Counted from the first letter of the stretch, positions 1-5,724 are shown. The stretch: 6,789 nt of DNA from an uncultured Nitrosopumilaceae archaeon (GCA_937875805.1 CALFHG010000045.1:1-6789), one strand, 5' to 3'. Translations and numbers: made by a program. Notes: generated by a model not told the origin, from the letters alone.

Positions 1-484
1 TACAACTTCTATTACTGATATTGTCAATAACGGGTGGCGATACCACATTGTTTTCTATCAGTGATCTTATTGCATATGCAAATGAACTATCTTTTACTTC
101 TCCATTTACCCATGATCTTGCATTTTTTTTAACCCAATCTGGAAATGTTGTGAATTCACTGTGTCTTTCTTGTATAAAATCTGAACTTCCTAAATATTTT
201 TTAATTTCTGCAATTAATACAATGTCTCTTAATTGGTGTTGACTATTCCATGCAATGTGATCGTATAGAATACTACATGCCCTCAGATTTGGAAATTGTG
301 GATGTTGAATCAATAACATGTCTAATCCTAACAGTATGTATTCTTCATAATAAAACTCACAAAATTCTAAAACATCTTCTGCTGTATTGACCTCAAAATA
401 TGGCTGGTGTCCTAAAACACTTTGAGTATTAAAACTGCCAACCAACATTACTGCAATAATTCCAATTAATAATGATCTCAACAA
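1..484 (-). CDS. Secreted protein with Trp-rich C-terminal module (3' end beyond window)
   Basis: Reading the minus strand gives an open frame of 161 codons that runs off the left edge, so the C-terminus is missing. The only start-like codons after the in-frame stop at 509-511 are two adjacent TTGs; I chose the first (482-484), which lies about 25 nt downstream of a TATA-like element. Residues 1-25 form a signal peptide: Arg3, a hydrophobic stretch (LLIGIIAVMLVG), then a likely cut after S-V-L-G, leaving His26 as the mature N-terminus. Residues 30-110 are probably helical and contain Cys42, Cys70 and several His (61, 76, 83, 108). Residues 114-152 (FPDWVKKNARSW...FAYAIRSLIENNVV) match the two C-terminal repeats of the secreted protein at 1051-1890. 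I do not recognise the central domain and assign no function. It is probably exported to the pseudoperiplasm. The frame and homology to the neighbour are solid; the exact start is not. Confidence 0.8.
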   Translation of the reverse strand, partial: MLRSLLIGIIAVMLVGSFNTQSVLGHQPYFEVNTAEDVLEFCEFYYEEYILLGLDMLLIQHPQFPNLRACSILYDHIAWNSQHQLRDIVLIAEIKKYLGSSDFIQERHSEFTTFPDWVKKNARSWVNGEVKDSSFAYAIRSLIENNVVSPPVIDNISNRSC

Positions 485-503
485 TTTCTTATCTGTAGTT
501 TTA

Positions 504-513
504 GCATATTAAT
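504..513 (-). promoter_or_regulatory. TATA-like box of the left-edge secreted gene
   Basis: On the minus strand the element reads AATTAATATG and is centred about 25 nt upstream of the proposed TTG start at 484. This is the spacing expected for a leaderless archaeal transcript. The assignment rests on spacing and AT-rich composition only. Confidence 0.4.
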
Positions 514-601
514 TTCATGTAGAATTCTCTTTAACTTGATGACCAATCTGGTATCTTTTTTTTGTAATTAATACTATTTTTGGTCTTTTGAAATTGATTA
601 G

Positions 602-613
602 GTTTTTATTTTT
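602..613 (+). promoter_or_regulatory. TATA-like box of the roadblock-like gene
   Basis: The T/A-rich element GTTTTTATTTTTG lies at about 602-613, centred roughly 26 nt upstream of the ATG at 633. Its position supports that ATG as the leaderless start and argues against the upstream TTG at 588, which would place the promoter inside the gene. Confidence 0.45.
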
Positions 614-632
614 GATATTTCATCTTAAAATT

Positions 633-1004
633 ATGACTGATACTACTTTGTATACTAAAAAATGTGCTAAATTGTTAGAAGAATCTGAAATCCGTTTTGC
701 AGGAATAGTCGACAAAGATGGTAAATTAATTGCAGGTGGTTTTAAGGAAGGACTTGTTCCTTATGAAGGAGATGAGACTAAATTACAGTCATTTTTTGAT
801 TTTGTTTCAAAAGCATCAATACGAAAAGAATTTGATGAAAGTCTAGGGCCAATAAATTACATTGCTGCAAGACGTGATAAGGCAGTTTTAGTAAGTTTCC
901 CATTCCCGATTACACAGATCTTACTTTTAATTTCTGCAGAACCTTCTGTCAATATTGAAAATTTAGCTAAAAAAGTAGTTGAAATATTTACTGATGTAAA
1001 ATAA
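633..1004 (+). CDS. Small roadblock/profilin-like protein (DUF6659-type)
   Basis: This is a 123-residue soluble protein with no signal peptide or membrane segment. Its pattern of an N-terminal helix, F-A-G-I-V-D-K-D-G-K-L-I-A-G-G-F-K-E-G strand-turn-strand, a central helix (SFFDFVSKASIRKEF), then two strands (NYIAARRDKAVLVSFPF and QILLLISAEP) and a final helix (IENLAKKVVEIF) resembles roadblock/LC7-like small regulatory proteins. From memory this is the thaumarchaeal family labelled DUF6659. It has a clear paralogue at 6347-6739, sharing the D/N-x-x-G-x-L-x-A-G-G-x-K-[ED]-G core and the R-D-K-x-[VA]-[LI]-V-x-S-F-P strand. I chose ATG 633 because a TATA-like box sits about 26 nt upstream; a TTG at 588 would add 15 residues. 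Function is unknown. A role as a small scaffold or regulator is inference from the fold only. Confidence 0.82.
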   Translation: MTDTTLYTKKCAKLLEESEIRFAGIVDKDGKLIAGGFKEGLVPYEGDETKLQSFFDFVSKASIRKEFDESLGPINYIAARRDKAVLVSFPFPITQILLLISAEPSVNIENLAKKVVEIFTDVK

Positions 1005-1021
1005 TTATATTTGGGAAATTC

Positions 1022-1031
1022 TTTAATTATG
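1022..1031 (+). promoter_or_regulatory. TATA-like box of the Ig-domain secreted gene
   Basis: TTTAATTATG is centred about 25 nt upstream of the ATG at 1051. This suggests that the gene has its own leaderless promoter in the 46-nt gap and is not simply read through from the roadblock-like gene. Confidence 0.4.
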
Positions 1032-1050
1032 TCTCGAATTCTTTTCTAAT

Positions 1051-1890
1051 ATGATTCAGCATGTTGTAATTTTCTCTTTACTATTATTTTCATTAATCCC
1101 TTTTTCTGCTTTTGGGGAAGTAGTTGAAATTACAACTGATAAATCTGTTTATTATGATGGTGACACAATACTTGTTTCTGGAATTGTGTCTACTGAACTA
1201 CCTGTAACATCAATTAGTGTAGTTATTTTTGATCCTGTCAGATCTACTTTTGTTGCTGTTGCTCCAGCAATGTCAAATACTGATGGCAGTTTTTCTGTTT
1301 CAATTCGTGTAGGTGGTCCATTATGGACTTCTTATGGTAATTATCCAATTCAAGTTACTTCTGAAAATACTAACAAAGAAACTGTGGTGAAATACTTGGA
1401 ATCTACTGCATCCTCGACACAAGAACCCACACCAGAACCAACATCAAACTCAACACCTTCATTAAAATTAAAAATCCCTGCACCTTTTGTTGATGAATCT
1501 AAATTCCCTCAAAGTTATGTTGACCGATACTATAATGAAATTAATTATAAAGAATGGTTTGACACTAACTATTCCGAATATTCATCAATTTATGAAGCCG
1601 TAGGATTAGAAGAACCAATTTTCATGCCTGATTGGATAAGAAATAATGCTGGGTGGTGGGCTACTGGTTCAATCCCTGATTCTACTTTTGTAACTGGAAT
1701 TGAATTTATGTTGGAAAATAATATCATTATAATTTCAAACATTCCCTCATCTGAAAATACCTCTAATGATAAAATACCCCAATGGATAAGAGATGATGCT
1801 GATCGGTGGTCTCAAGAAAAAATATCTGATGATGAGTTTGTAAATTCTTTAAAATTCCTAATACAAGAAGGAATTGTTGTTATTAATTGA
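1051..1890 (+). CDS. Secreted protein: Ig-like domain, Pro/Thr/Ser linker, two Trp-rich repeats
   Basis: A 279-residue exported protein. Residues 1-22 are a signal peptide (hydrophobic VVIFSLLLFSLIPF, cut likely after S-A-F-G). Residues 23-115 are a beta-sandwich of macroglobulin/Ig-like type: V-E-I-T-T-D-K-S-V-Y-Y-D-G-D-T-I-L-V-S-G-I-V is the usual opening, followed by V-V-I-F-D-P and D-G-S-F-S-V-S-I. Residues 118-140 form a Thr/Ser/Pro/Glu linker, probably glycosylated; sequons occur at Asn133, Asn173 and Asn236. Residues 155-190 are Tyr-rich. Residues 192-229 and 242-279 are two divergent copies of the module P-x-W-I-R-[ND]-[ND]-A-x-x-W...F...[IL]-x-F-[ML]-[LI]-x-[EN]-[NG]-I, also present in the left-edge protein. 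There is no C-terminal membrane anchor. It probably acts at the cell surface in adhesion or binding, but no catalytic residues are visible and no specific function can be given. Confidence 0.88.
   Translation: MIQHVVIFSLLLFSLIPFSAFGEVVEITTDKSVYYDGDTILVSGIVSTELPVTSISVVIFDPVRSTFVAVAPAMSNTDGSFSVSIRVGGPLWTSYGNYPIQVTSENTNKETVVKYLESTASSTQEPTPEPTSNSTPSLKLKIPAPFVDESKFPQSYVDRYYNEINYKEWFDTNYSEYSSIYEAVGLEEPIFMPDWIRNNAGWWATGSIPDSTFVTGIEFMLENNIIIISNIPSSENTSNDKIPQWIRDDADRWSQEKISDDEFVNSLKFLIQEGIVVIN
1624..1737 (+). repeat. Trp-rich module, copy B
   Basis: Encodes residues 192-229 of the secreted protein (M-P-D-W-I-R-N-N-A-G-W-W...F-V-T-G-I-E-F-M-L-E-N-N-I). It aligns without gaps to copy C at 1774-1887 and to residues 114-152 of the left-edge protein. 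The similarity is at protein level; the DNA copies have diverged. Confidence 0.75.
1774..1887 (+). repeat. Trp-rich module, copy C
   Basis: Encodes residues 242-279 (I-P-Q-W-I-R-D-D-A-D-R-W...F-V-N-S-L-K-F-L-I-Q-E-G-I), ending exactly at the stop codon. It keeps Trp245, Ala250 and Trp253 but is more acidic and less tryptophan-rich than copy B. Confidence 0.75.
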
Positions 1891-1907
1891 TCATTTCTAT
1901 GATATAG

Positions 1908-1915
1908 TTTTAATC
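1908..1915 (+). promoter_or_regulatory. TATA-like box of msrA
   Basis: TTTTAATC lies about 28 nt upstream of the TTG used as the msrA start. Together with the absence of any Shine-Dalgarno-like sequence, it suggests a leaderless transcript. Confidence 0.4.
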
Positions 1916-1939
1916 TGATGTTGATTCACAATAATTGAA

Positions 1940-2392
1940 TTGAAAGCAACGTTTGGTGCGGGATGTTTTTGGCATGTTGAGGATTTACTTGCTAAAACTA
2001 AAGGTGTCACATCTACACAAGTAGGATATATTGGTGGTCAATTAACTAATCCTACTTATGAAGAAGTTTGTACTGATAAAACAGGACATGCAGAAGCTGT
2101 TCAGGTAGAATATAATCCTGCAGAAATATCTTTTGAAGAATTACTTGATGTATTTTGGAAAAACCATAATCCTACAACATTGAATCGCCAGGGACCTGAT
2201 GTGGGAATACAATACCGTTCTTCAATTTTTTATCATGATGATCAGCAAAAAGAACTTGCTGAAAAATCAAAACAATCTCTTGATAATTCTGGACAATATG
2301 ATACTCCGATTGTAACTGAGATTGTTCCTGCTCCCACATTTTACAAAGCCGAAGAATATCATCAAAAATATTTTAAAAAATGTGGAATGTGA
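1940..2392 (+). CDS. msrA: Peptide methionine sulfoxide reductase MsrA
   Basis: MsrA reduces the S-epimer of methionine sulfoxide, free or in proteins, repairing oxidative damage in the cytoplasm with thioredoxin-type electron donors. The 150-residue protein starts almost at the catalytic motif G-A-G-C-F-W (nucleophile Cys9). It carries V-G-Y-I-G-G (28-33), the T-G-H-A-E-A-V signature (48-54), the F-W-K-N-H-N-P-T-T-x-N-R-Q-G-x-D-V-G-x-Q-Y-R-S region, and the C-terminal A-E-x-Y-H-Q-K-Y-F...K-K-C-G-M. Cys148 is the likely resolving cysteine, and Cys44 is another candidate thiol. The start is TTG: an in-frame stop lies at 1922-1924 and no ATG precedes the motif. No partner msrB is seen in this window. 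The gene converges on the universal stress gene with a single base between stop codons. The family call is very secure. Confidence 0.96.
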   Translation: MKATFGAGCFWHVEDLLAKTKGVTSTQVGYIGGQLTNPTYEEVCTDKTGHAEAVQVEYNPAEISFEELLDVFWKNHNPTTLNRQGPDVGIQYRSSIFYHDDQQKELAEKSKQSLDNSGQYDTPIVTEIVPAPTFYKAEEYHQKYFKKCGM

Positions 2393-2393
2393 T

Positions 2394-2825
2394 TTATTTT
2401 ACAATTACAACTGGGATCTTTGATGTATGTATGACATAATTTGAAATACTGCCAAAGAACATTTCTTTAGTGGAACTTCTTCCGCGTGAACCCATCACAA
2501 TCATATCGAAATTATTTTTTCCGTGAGCAAGATTGATGATATTATATCCAATTTCACCTCTAGCTATTTTTTCATTAAACACTATTCCATTTTTGGCTGC
2601 CATTGTTTTTGCCTCTTCCATGAATTTCTTAACTTGTACGTTAAGTGATTTTTCTACTGATCCTACTCCTCTAAATTCTGAGTGTGGGGGAGCATAAATT
2701 GAGTAAATCCCAGTAATTGTAGCCTTGCAATTCCTGGCTAGGGTGATGGCCATCTCTAATCCTCTTATCGAATTTTTAGAACCATCTAATGGAACTAATA
2801 TTTTTGAAATTTTCTTTTTGATCAC
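2394..2825 (-). CDS. Universal stress protein (UspA family), single domain, ATP-binding type
   Basis: A 143-residue cytoplasmic Usp-fold protein, normal for a single-domain member. The N-terminus K-I-S-K-I-L-V-P-L-D-G-S-K-N-S carries Asp14 of the nucleotide pocket. The C-terminal part has the classical G-2x-G-9x-G-[ST] ATP motif (Gly112, Gly115, Gly125-Ser126), followed by the last strand I-P-V-V-I-V-K. This places it in the ATP-binding branch, and proteins of this branch usually dimerise and help in stress or redox responses; no specific partner is shown by the sequence. The start is GTG at 2823-2825, supported by GGAG on the minus strand (2833-2836) with 7 nt spacing. Transcription probably begins in the 103-nt divergent gap shared with the hydrolase gene. 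Confidence 0.93.
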   Translation of the reverse strand: MIKKKISKILVPLDGSKNSIRGLEMAITLARNCKATITGIYSIYAPPHSEFRGVGSVEKSLNVQVKKFMEEAKTMAAKNGIVFNEKIARGEIGYNIINLAHGKNNFDMIVMGSRGRSSTKEMFFGSISNYVIHTSKIPVVIVK

Positions 2826-2832
2826 AGATGTG

Positions 2833-2836
2833 CTCC
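2833..2836 (-). promoter_or_regulatory. Shine-Dalgarno-like GGAG before the universal stress gene
   Basis: GGAG on the minus strand lies 7 nt upstream of the GTG start at 2825. It helps to choose this start and suggests a short 5' leader, unlike most genes here, which look leaderless. Confidence 0.45.
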
Positions 2837-2928
2837 AATATCGATACTAAAAAACATACTTCTATTTCTAAAAATATTGATCATCTTTTATCTTACTGAT
2901 CGCCAAATTCATTAAAACTTATCTAGTG

Positions 2929-3741
2929 ATGATAATTGTTGCTAAAACAGTGGAAGAGAAATTCATTAAAATTGATGAGCATAAAATCCGATATTTGGAA
3001 TCAGGTAATTCAAAAAATACTCTTGTTCTACTTCATGGATTAGGTGCATCATCTGAAAGGTGGTTGAATGTAATTCCATATTTTTCAAAAAATTATCGTG
3101 TGATTGCCCCTGACTTGATAGGATTCGGATTAAGTGATAAACCACACCTTGATTATACTCCTGAATTTTTTATAGATTTTTTAGAGAAATTTTTTACACA
3201 ATCTGGAATCTTTCATCCAAATTTAATTGGCTCTTCGTTAGGAGGTCAAATTGCAGCTAATTACACTTCATCGCATACTGATGAAATTAAGAAACTCGTT
3301 CTTACTTCACCTGCGGGATCTATGACACAATCCACTCCTGCCCTTGATGCATATGTTATGGCCGCATTATACCCTAACGAACTGACTGCCAAAAATGCAT
3401 TTGAATTAATGGAGGCTTCTGGAGAAGAAGTTTCACAAGAAATTATTACTGGTTTTATTGAGCGAATGAAGTTACCTAATGCAAAGATTGCATTCATGTC
3501 GACAGTTTTGGGATTAAAGAATTCTGAATTAATTACTACAAAACTTGGATCTATCACAATTCCCACTCTGATAATTTGGGGTGCAAATGATCCTGTTATT
3601 CCAATTATACATGCAAATGATTTTGTTTCATCCATTCCTGATTGTAAATTTTTTAAAATGGATGGATGTGGCCATACTCCATATGTTCAAGATCCTGACA
3701 TCTTTGCTTCCAAAGTTTTAGAATTTTTAAATGGTATTTAG
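2929..3741 (+). CDS. Alpha/beta hydrolase, possible PHA depolymerase or oligomer hydrolase
   Basis: A 270-residue cytoplasmic alpha/beta hydrolase with no signal peptide. Visible landmarks are the oxyanion-hole loop L-L-H-G-L-G (around 35-40), the strand A-P-D-L-I-G-F-G-L-S-D-K-P, the nucleophile elbow G-S-S-L-G-G with Ser103, a helical cap around 135-195, the acid Asp221 in W-G-A-N-D-P-V-I-P, and the base His249 in G-C-G-H-T-P. The triad is complete. The family covers esterases, lipases, C-C bond hydrolases and some intracellular PHA depolymerases, so the substrate cannot be read from the sequence. The gene ends 34 nt before the phasin-AbrB gene, so a role in PHA turnover is plausible but is inference from position. 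GTG at 2926 could add one residue. The promoter is unclear: TTTTATCTT (2885-2893) and TTAAAACTT (2912-2920) are both candidates. Confidence 0.9.
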   Translation: MIIVAKTVEEKFIKIDEHKIRYLESGNSKNTLVLLHGLGASSERWLNVIPYFSKNYRVIAPDLIGFGLSDKPHLDYTPEFFIDFLEKFFTQSGIFHPNLIGSSLGGQIAANYTSSHTDEIKKLVLTSPAGSMTQSTPALDAYVMAALYPNELTAKNAFELMEASGEEVSQEIITGFIERMKLPNAKIAFMSTVLGLKNSELITTKLGSITIPTLIIWGANDPVIPIIHANDFVSSIPDCKFFKMDGCGHTPYVQDPDIFASKVLEFLNGI

Positions 3742-3744
3742 ATC

Positions 3745-3753
3745 CTTTAAATA
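3745..3753 (+). promoter_or_regulatory. TATA box of the phasin operon
   Basis: CTTTAAATA is centred 26-27 nt upstream of the ATG at 3776 and is among the best TATA matches in the window. It gives the two phasin-like genes their own promoter, separate from the hydrolase, and predicts a leaderless first gene. Confidence 0.55.
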
Positions 3754-3754
3754 C

Positions 3755-3772
3755 TAATTATTCCAATGATTA
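3755..3772. promoter_or_regulatory. Imperfect 18-bp dyad, candidate operator
   Basis: TAATTATTCCAATGATTA pairs with its own reverse complement at seven of nine positions (mismatches at pair 5 and at the centre). It occupies the interval between the TATA box and the ATG of a gene encoding an AbrB-type DNA-binding domain, where bound protein would block initiation. Autoregulation is an inference. Confidence 0.4.
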
Positions 3773-3775
3773 CCT

Positions 3776-4201
3776 ATGAGCGGTAATCAAAACCTATACG
3801 ATCCTTCTGAGATGTTCAAATCTTGGATTCAAAAAAGTGGACGTGCTCAAGCAGAATTTATGAAAAATTTTGGCTCTTTGATGACAAATCAATCTAGTCA
3901 AACATTCAATCCTTTGGAAACTCTAAAGGGAGTTTCTGATAATGCACGACAAACTCAATCTAATGTGATGGATAACATGTCTACCTTGCAAAGTAAAAGC
4001 ATGGATACAATGTTTAGCATCGGCCAAATGCTTCCTTCATTCATGAATTGGGGTGCTTACAAAACTACTATCAGTAGTAATGGAAGAATCTCTATTCCTG
4101 AAGCTGAACGCAATGCACTTGGTTTGGGCGATGGTGATTTAGTCCAAGTCATTATCTTACCAATAGCAAAAAAATCAAAAAATAAGGAGGTGAAACAATG
4201 A
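3776..4201 (+). CDS. Phasin-like protein fused to a SpoVT/AbrB DNA-binding domain
   Basis: A 141-residue protein in two parts. Residues 1-90 are helical, rich in Gln, Asn, Met and Ser and amphipathic (M-F-K-S-W-I-Q-K-S-G-R-A-Q-A-E-F-M-K), as in PHA-granule phasins and PhaE N-termini. Residues 95-130 are a swapped-hairpin SpoVT/AbrB domain: Y-K-T-T-I-S-S-N-G-R-I-S-I-P, then A-L-G-L-G-D-G-D-L-V-Q-V-I-I-L-P. A basic tail follows. AbrB domains bind DNA as dimers. In Haloferax mediterranei an AbrB-type protein, PhaR, is described as controlling PHA genes and granule formation, and this protein may do the same. It starts at an ATG with a TATA box 26 nt upstream and overlaps the next gene by ATGA. 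The domain call is firm; the granule role is inferred from phaE-phaC facing it 33 nt beyond the operon's end. Confidence 0.85.
   Translation: MSGNQNLYDPSEMFKSWIQKSGRAQAEFMKNFGSLMTNQSSQTFNPLETLKGVSDNARQTQSNVMDNMSTLQSKSMDTMFSIGQMLPSFMNWGAYKTTISSNGRISIPEAERNALGLGDGDLVQVIILPIAKKSKNKEVKQ
4185..4193 (+). promoter_or_regulatory. Full-length Shine-Dalgarno site for the second phasin-like gene
   Basis: AGGAGGTGA complements the conserved 3' tail of 16S rRNA over nine bases, with 4 nt to the ATG at 4198. It lies inside the last codons of the upstream gene. As an internal operon cistron this gene cannot be leaderless, so a strong site makes sense and fixes the start. Confidence 0.85.
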
Positions 4202-4626
4202 GTAATAACGAAACAAAACAAACAAAATCACAAGATGTATTTTCTGCATATCAAGAAAATGTAGATAAACTCTTCATGGGTATTCGACAATCAGTACCTC
4301 AATATCATCAATCAATTACTAATGTGCAACAGGAATACCTACAAGCATATGAAAACATAGTAGATTCAACTATCTCACTACAAAAAGAATATGCACAAAA
4401 AACAGGTATTGCAGCAAACATTCCTGAAGCAACATTGAAGATGATTCATGATACTACTGAAGAATTTGTAAAGGTAGCATCCATACAAAATCAAGTAACA
4501 CTTGCAACTATGGATTCAACACAACAGAATATTAAAACATTCAACGATAATGTAAAATCCTTTGCTGACCTAAATAGAAACATTCTACAATCTTGGATTT
4601 CTGTATTCACTACAAAAACAAACTAG
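4198..4626 (+). CDS. Small helical phasin-like protein
   Basis: A 142-residue, almost entirely helical, Gln/Asn/Thr-rich protein with no signal peptide, membrane span or cysteine. The segment Q-Q-E-Y-L-Q-A-Y-E-N-I-V-D-S-T-I-S-L-Q-K (44-63) and the later stretch F-N-D-N-V-K-S-F-A-D-L-N-R-N-I-L-Q-S-W (115-133) have the heptad-like hydrophobic spacing of phasins, which coat PHA granules and set their number and size. It is translationally coupled to the AbrB fusion by an ATGA overlap and converges on phaC with a 33-nt gap. Sequence alone would support only 'helical protein'; the phasin call leans on context and on length typical of phasins. It could also bind PhaE or the AbrB partner. ATG 4198 is certain from the ribosome-binding site. 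Confidence 0.8.
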   Translation: MSNNETKQTKSQDVFSAYQENVDKLFMGIRQSVPQYHQSITNVQQEYLQAYENIVDSTISLQKEYAQKTGIAANIPEATLKMIHDTTEEFVKVASIQNQVTLATMDSTQQNIKTFNDNVKSFADLNRNILQSWISVFTTKTN

Positions 4627-4637
4627 TGGATAACCTA

Positions 4638-4661
4638 TTTTTTTAATTTTTTTCTTTTTTT
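4638..4661 (+). terminator. T-rich terminator of the phasin operon
   Basis: Three runs of seven to eight T, broken only by AA and C, begin 12 nt after the stop codon of the second phasin-like gene and reach into the phaC stop codon (4660-4662). Archaeal RNA polymerase terminates at such oligo-T tracts on the non-template strand without needing a hairpin. In the opposite direction the same tract is A-rich, so phaC mRNA must end further left, perhaps at the short minus-strand T run near 4611-4622. Confidence 0.6.
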
Positions 4662-5724
4662 ATGATCTTTCAGATAACCATTTTCCTAGCTCAGGTAATA
4701 CTTTTTTCTGAGATATGGAACTAGCTATCATACCTACATGTCCCGTTGGATACATTCTCAAGGTCTTATCTTCACTTCCAATGGCGTAATGGAGAGGCAT
4801 ACTACATTCTGGTGAAACTAAATGATCTCCTACTGCAATCTGTGTGAATGTAGGCATGTCTATTTTTTTCAAATCTATGTGTTCTCCTCCAACATACATT
4901 TTGTTCTGAATTAACAAATTATCTTGATAGATGTCTTTGATCCACTGCTTGAATAATTCTCCTGGTATTGGTGGTGTATCTCCTAACCATTTTTCTACTC
5001 TGAGGAAATTATCTACATATTTCTTATTGTCTATATTTTTGAAAAATTTCACATATTTTTCAATTCCTTGCTCAAATGGCTTTAAAACTGAGAAACAATA
5101 GTACATGAATTCTGGAGGCATATTGCCTATGGTATCTACCATTTTATCTACATCCATGTGTTTGGCAAGATTGCTAATTACCGTGGTATCTCGCCACCCG
5201 TCAATTACCGGGGCTGTGGCAATGTAGTTTTTTACACTTTCTGGATGTAATGCTGCATATGCAGTTGCAATTGTTCCTCCGGTACAATACCCTTGAATTG
5301 AAATTTTTTCATTTGATGATTCATTTTTGATATGTTCTACAGCAGAATCCAAATATCCATTTACGTAATCATCAAAATCTAGATACTTGTCCATACTAGT
5401 TGGTGTTCCCCAGTCTAACATGTATACATCAAATCCTTGTAACAGTAGATTCCTTACCCAACTTTTTTCTGGTTGAATATCTAATATGTGATATCTATTG
5501 ATTAATGCATAAGAAATTAGCAAGGGGGTTTTGTATTGTTTTTCTGTAAGTGGCTTGTAATGCATTAACCTAGTTTTATCTAATTCATGAACTATATCGT
5601 GTGGTGTTACTTCTAAACTAATTTCATCTGGAGCTGATACCAATTTTGGAGCATCCATTACATTTTTAGTAAATTTTAACATCTCTTCTATAATTTTTGG
5701 ATCTATTCTTGATTCAGTGTTCAT
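4660..5724 (-). CDS. phaC: Class III poly(3-hydroxyalkanoate) synthase subunit PhaC
   Basis: PhaC polymerises (R)-3-hydroxyacyl-CoA into PHA at the granule surface, releasing CoA. The 354-residue length is that of class III enzymes, which need PhaE. The lipase-like box is G-Y-C-T-G-G with nucleophile Cys147. Asp300 (A-V-G-D-H-L-V-S-P) and His329 (P-T-G-H-V-G) complete the triad, all shifted by two from the Cys149/Asp302/His331 of the Allochromatium enzyme as I recall it. Other family landmarks are P-L-L-I-S-Y-A-L-I-N-R (67-77), G-F-D-V-Y-M-L-D-W-G (97-106), A-P-V-I-D (171-175) and W-L-G-D-T-P-P-I-P-G (246-255). The start overlaps the phaE stop by ATGA; only a weak purine-rich stretch (AAGAGATG) precedes it, so translation is probably coupled. 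Nothing looks truncated and the enzyme should be active. Confidence 0.97.
   Translation of the reverse strand: MNTESRIDPKIIEEMLKFTKNVMDAPKLVSAPDEISLEVTPHDIVHELDKTRLMHYKPLTEKQYKTPLLISYALINRYHILDIQPEKSWVRNLLLQGFDVYMLDWGTPTSMDKYLDFDDYVNGYLDSAVEHIKNESSNEKISIQGYCTGGTIATAYAALHPESVKNYIATAPVIDGWRDTTVISNLAKHMDVDKMVDTIGNMPPEFMYYCFSVLKPFEQGIEKYVKFFKNIDNKKYVDNFLRVEKWLGDTPPIPGELFKQWIKDIYQDNLLIQNKMYVGGEHIDLKKIDMPTFTQIAVGDHLVSPECSMPLHYAIGSEDKTLRMYPTGHVGMIASSISQKKVLPELGKWLSERS

Larger units (their letters stand above)
485..632. other. Divergent intergenic region
   Basis: These 148 bases separate the minus-strand secreted gene from the plus-strand roadblock-like gene and hold a promoter for each. A TTG at 588 opens a 15-codon in-frame extension of the plus-strand gene (reading as a hydrophobic KLIRFLFLIFHLKI), but it contains the expected TATA box and is probably untranslated. 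A short dyad ACCA-ATC-TGGT lies at 542-552. No small RNA or further gene is apparent. Confidence 0.55.

Noticed and set aside
21..242. Plus-strand open frame of 73 codons
   Set aside because: It lies antisense to the secreted protein, whose minus-strand frame has a signal peptide and the Trp-rich module shared with a neighbour; the plus-strand product resembles nothing.
588..632. TTG-initiated N-terminal extension of the first roadblock-like gene, which would look like a short hydrophobic leader
   Set aside because: The extension overlaps the expected TATA position for ATG 633, and the paralogue at 6347 has no such extension.
1405..1470. Low-complexity repeat encoding Pro/Thr/Ser/Glu residues, considered as a tandem DNA repeat
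   Set aside because: It is an ordinary glycosylation-type linker; the DNA shows no exact repeat unit beyond short ACACCAGAACC-like similarity.
3261..3635. Minus-strand open frame of 124 codons
   Set aside because: It is fully inside the alpha/beta hydrolase, which has a complete catalytic triad; the antisense product has no recognisable motif.
3742..3775. Palindrome read as a hairpin terminator for the hydrolase gene
   Set aside because: Stem pairing is interrupted, AT-only and followed by no T tract; its position between a TATA box and an ATG fits an operator better.
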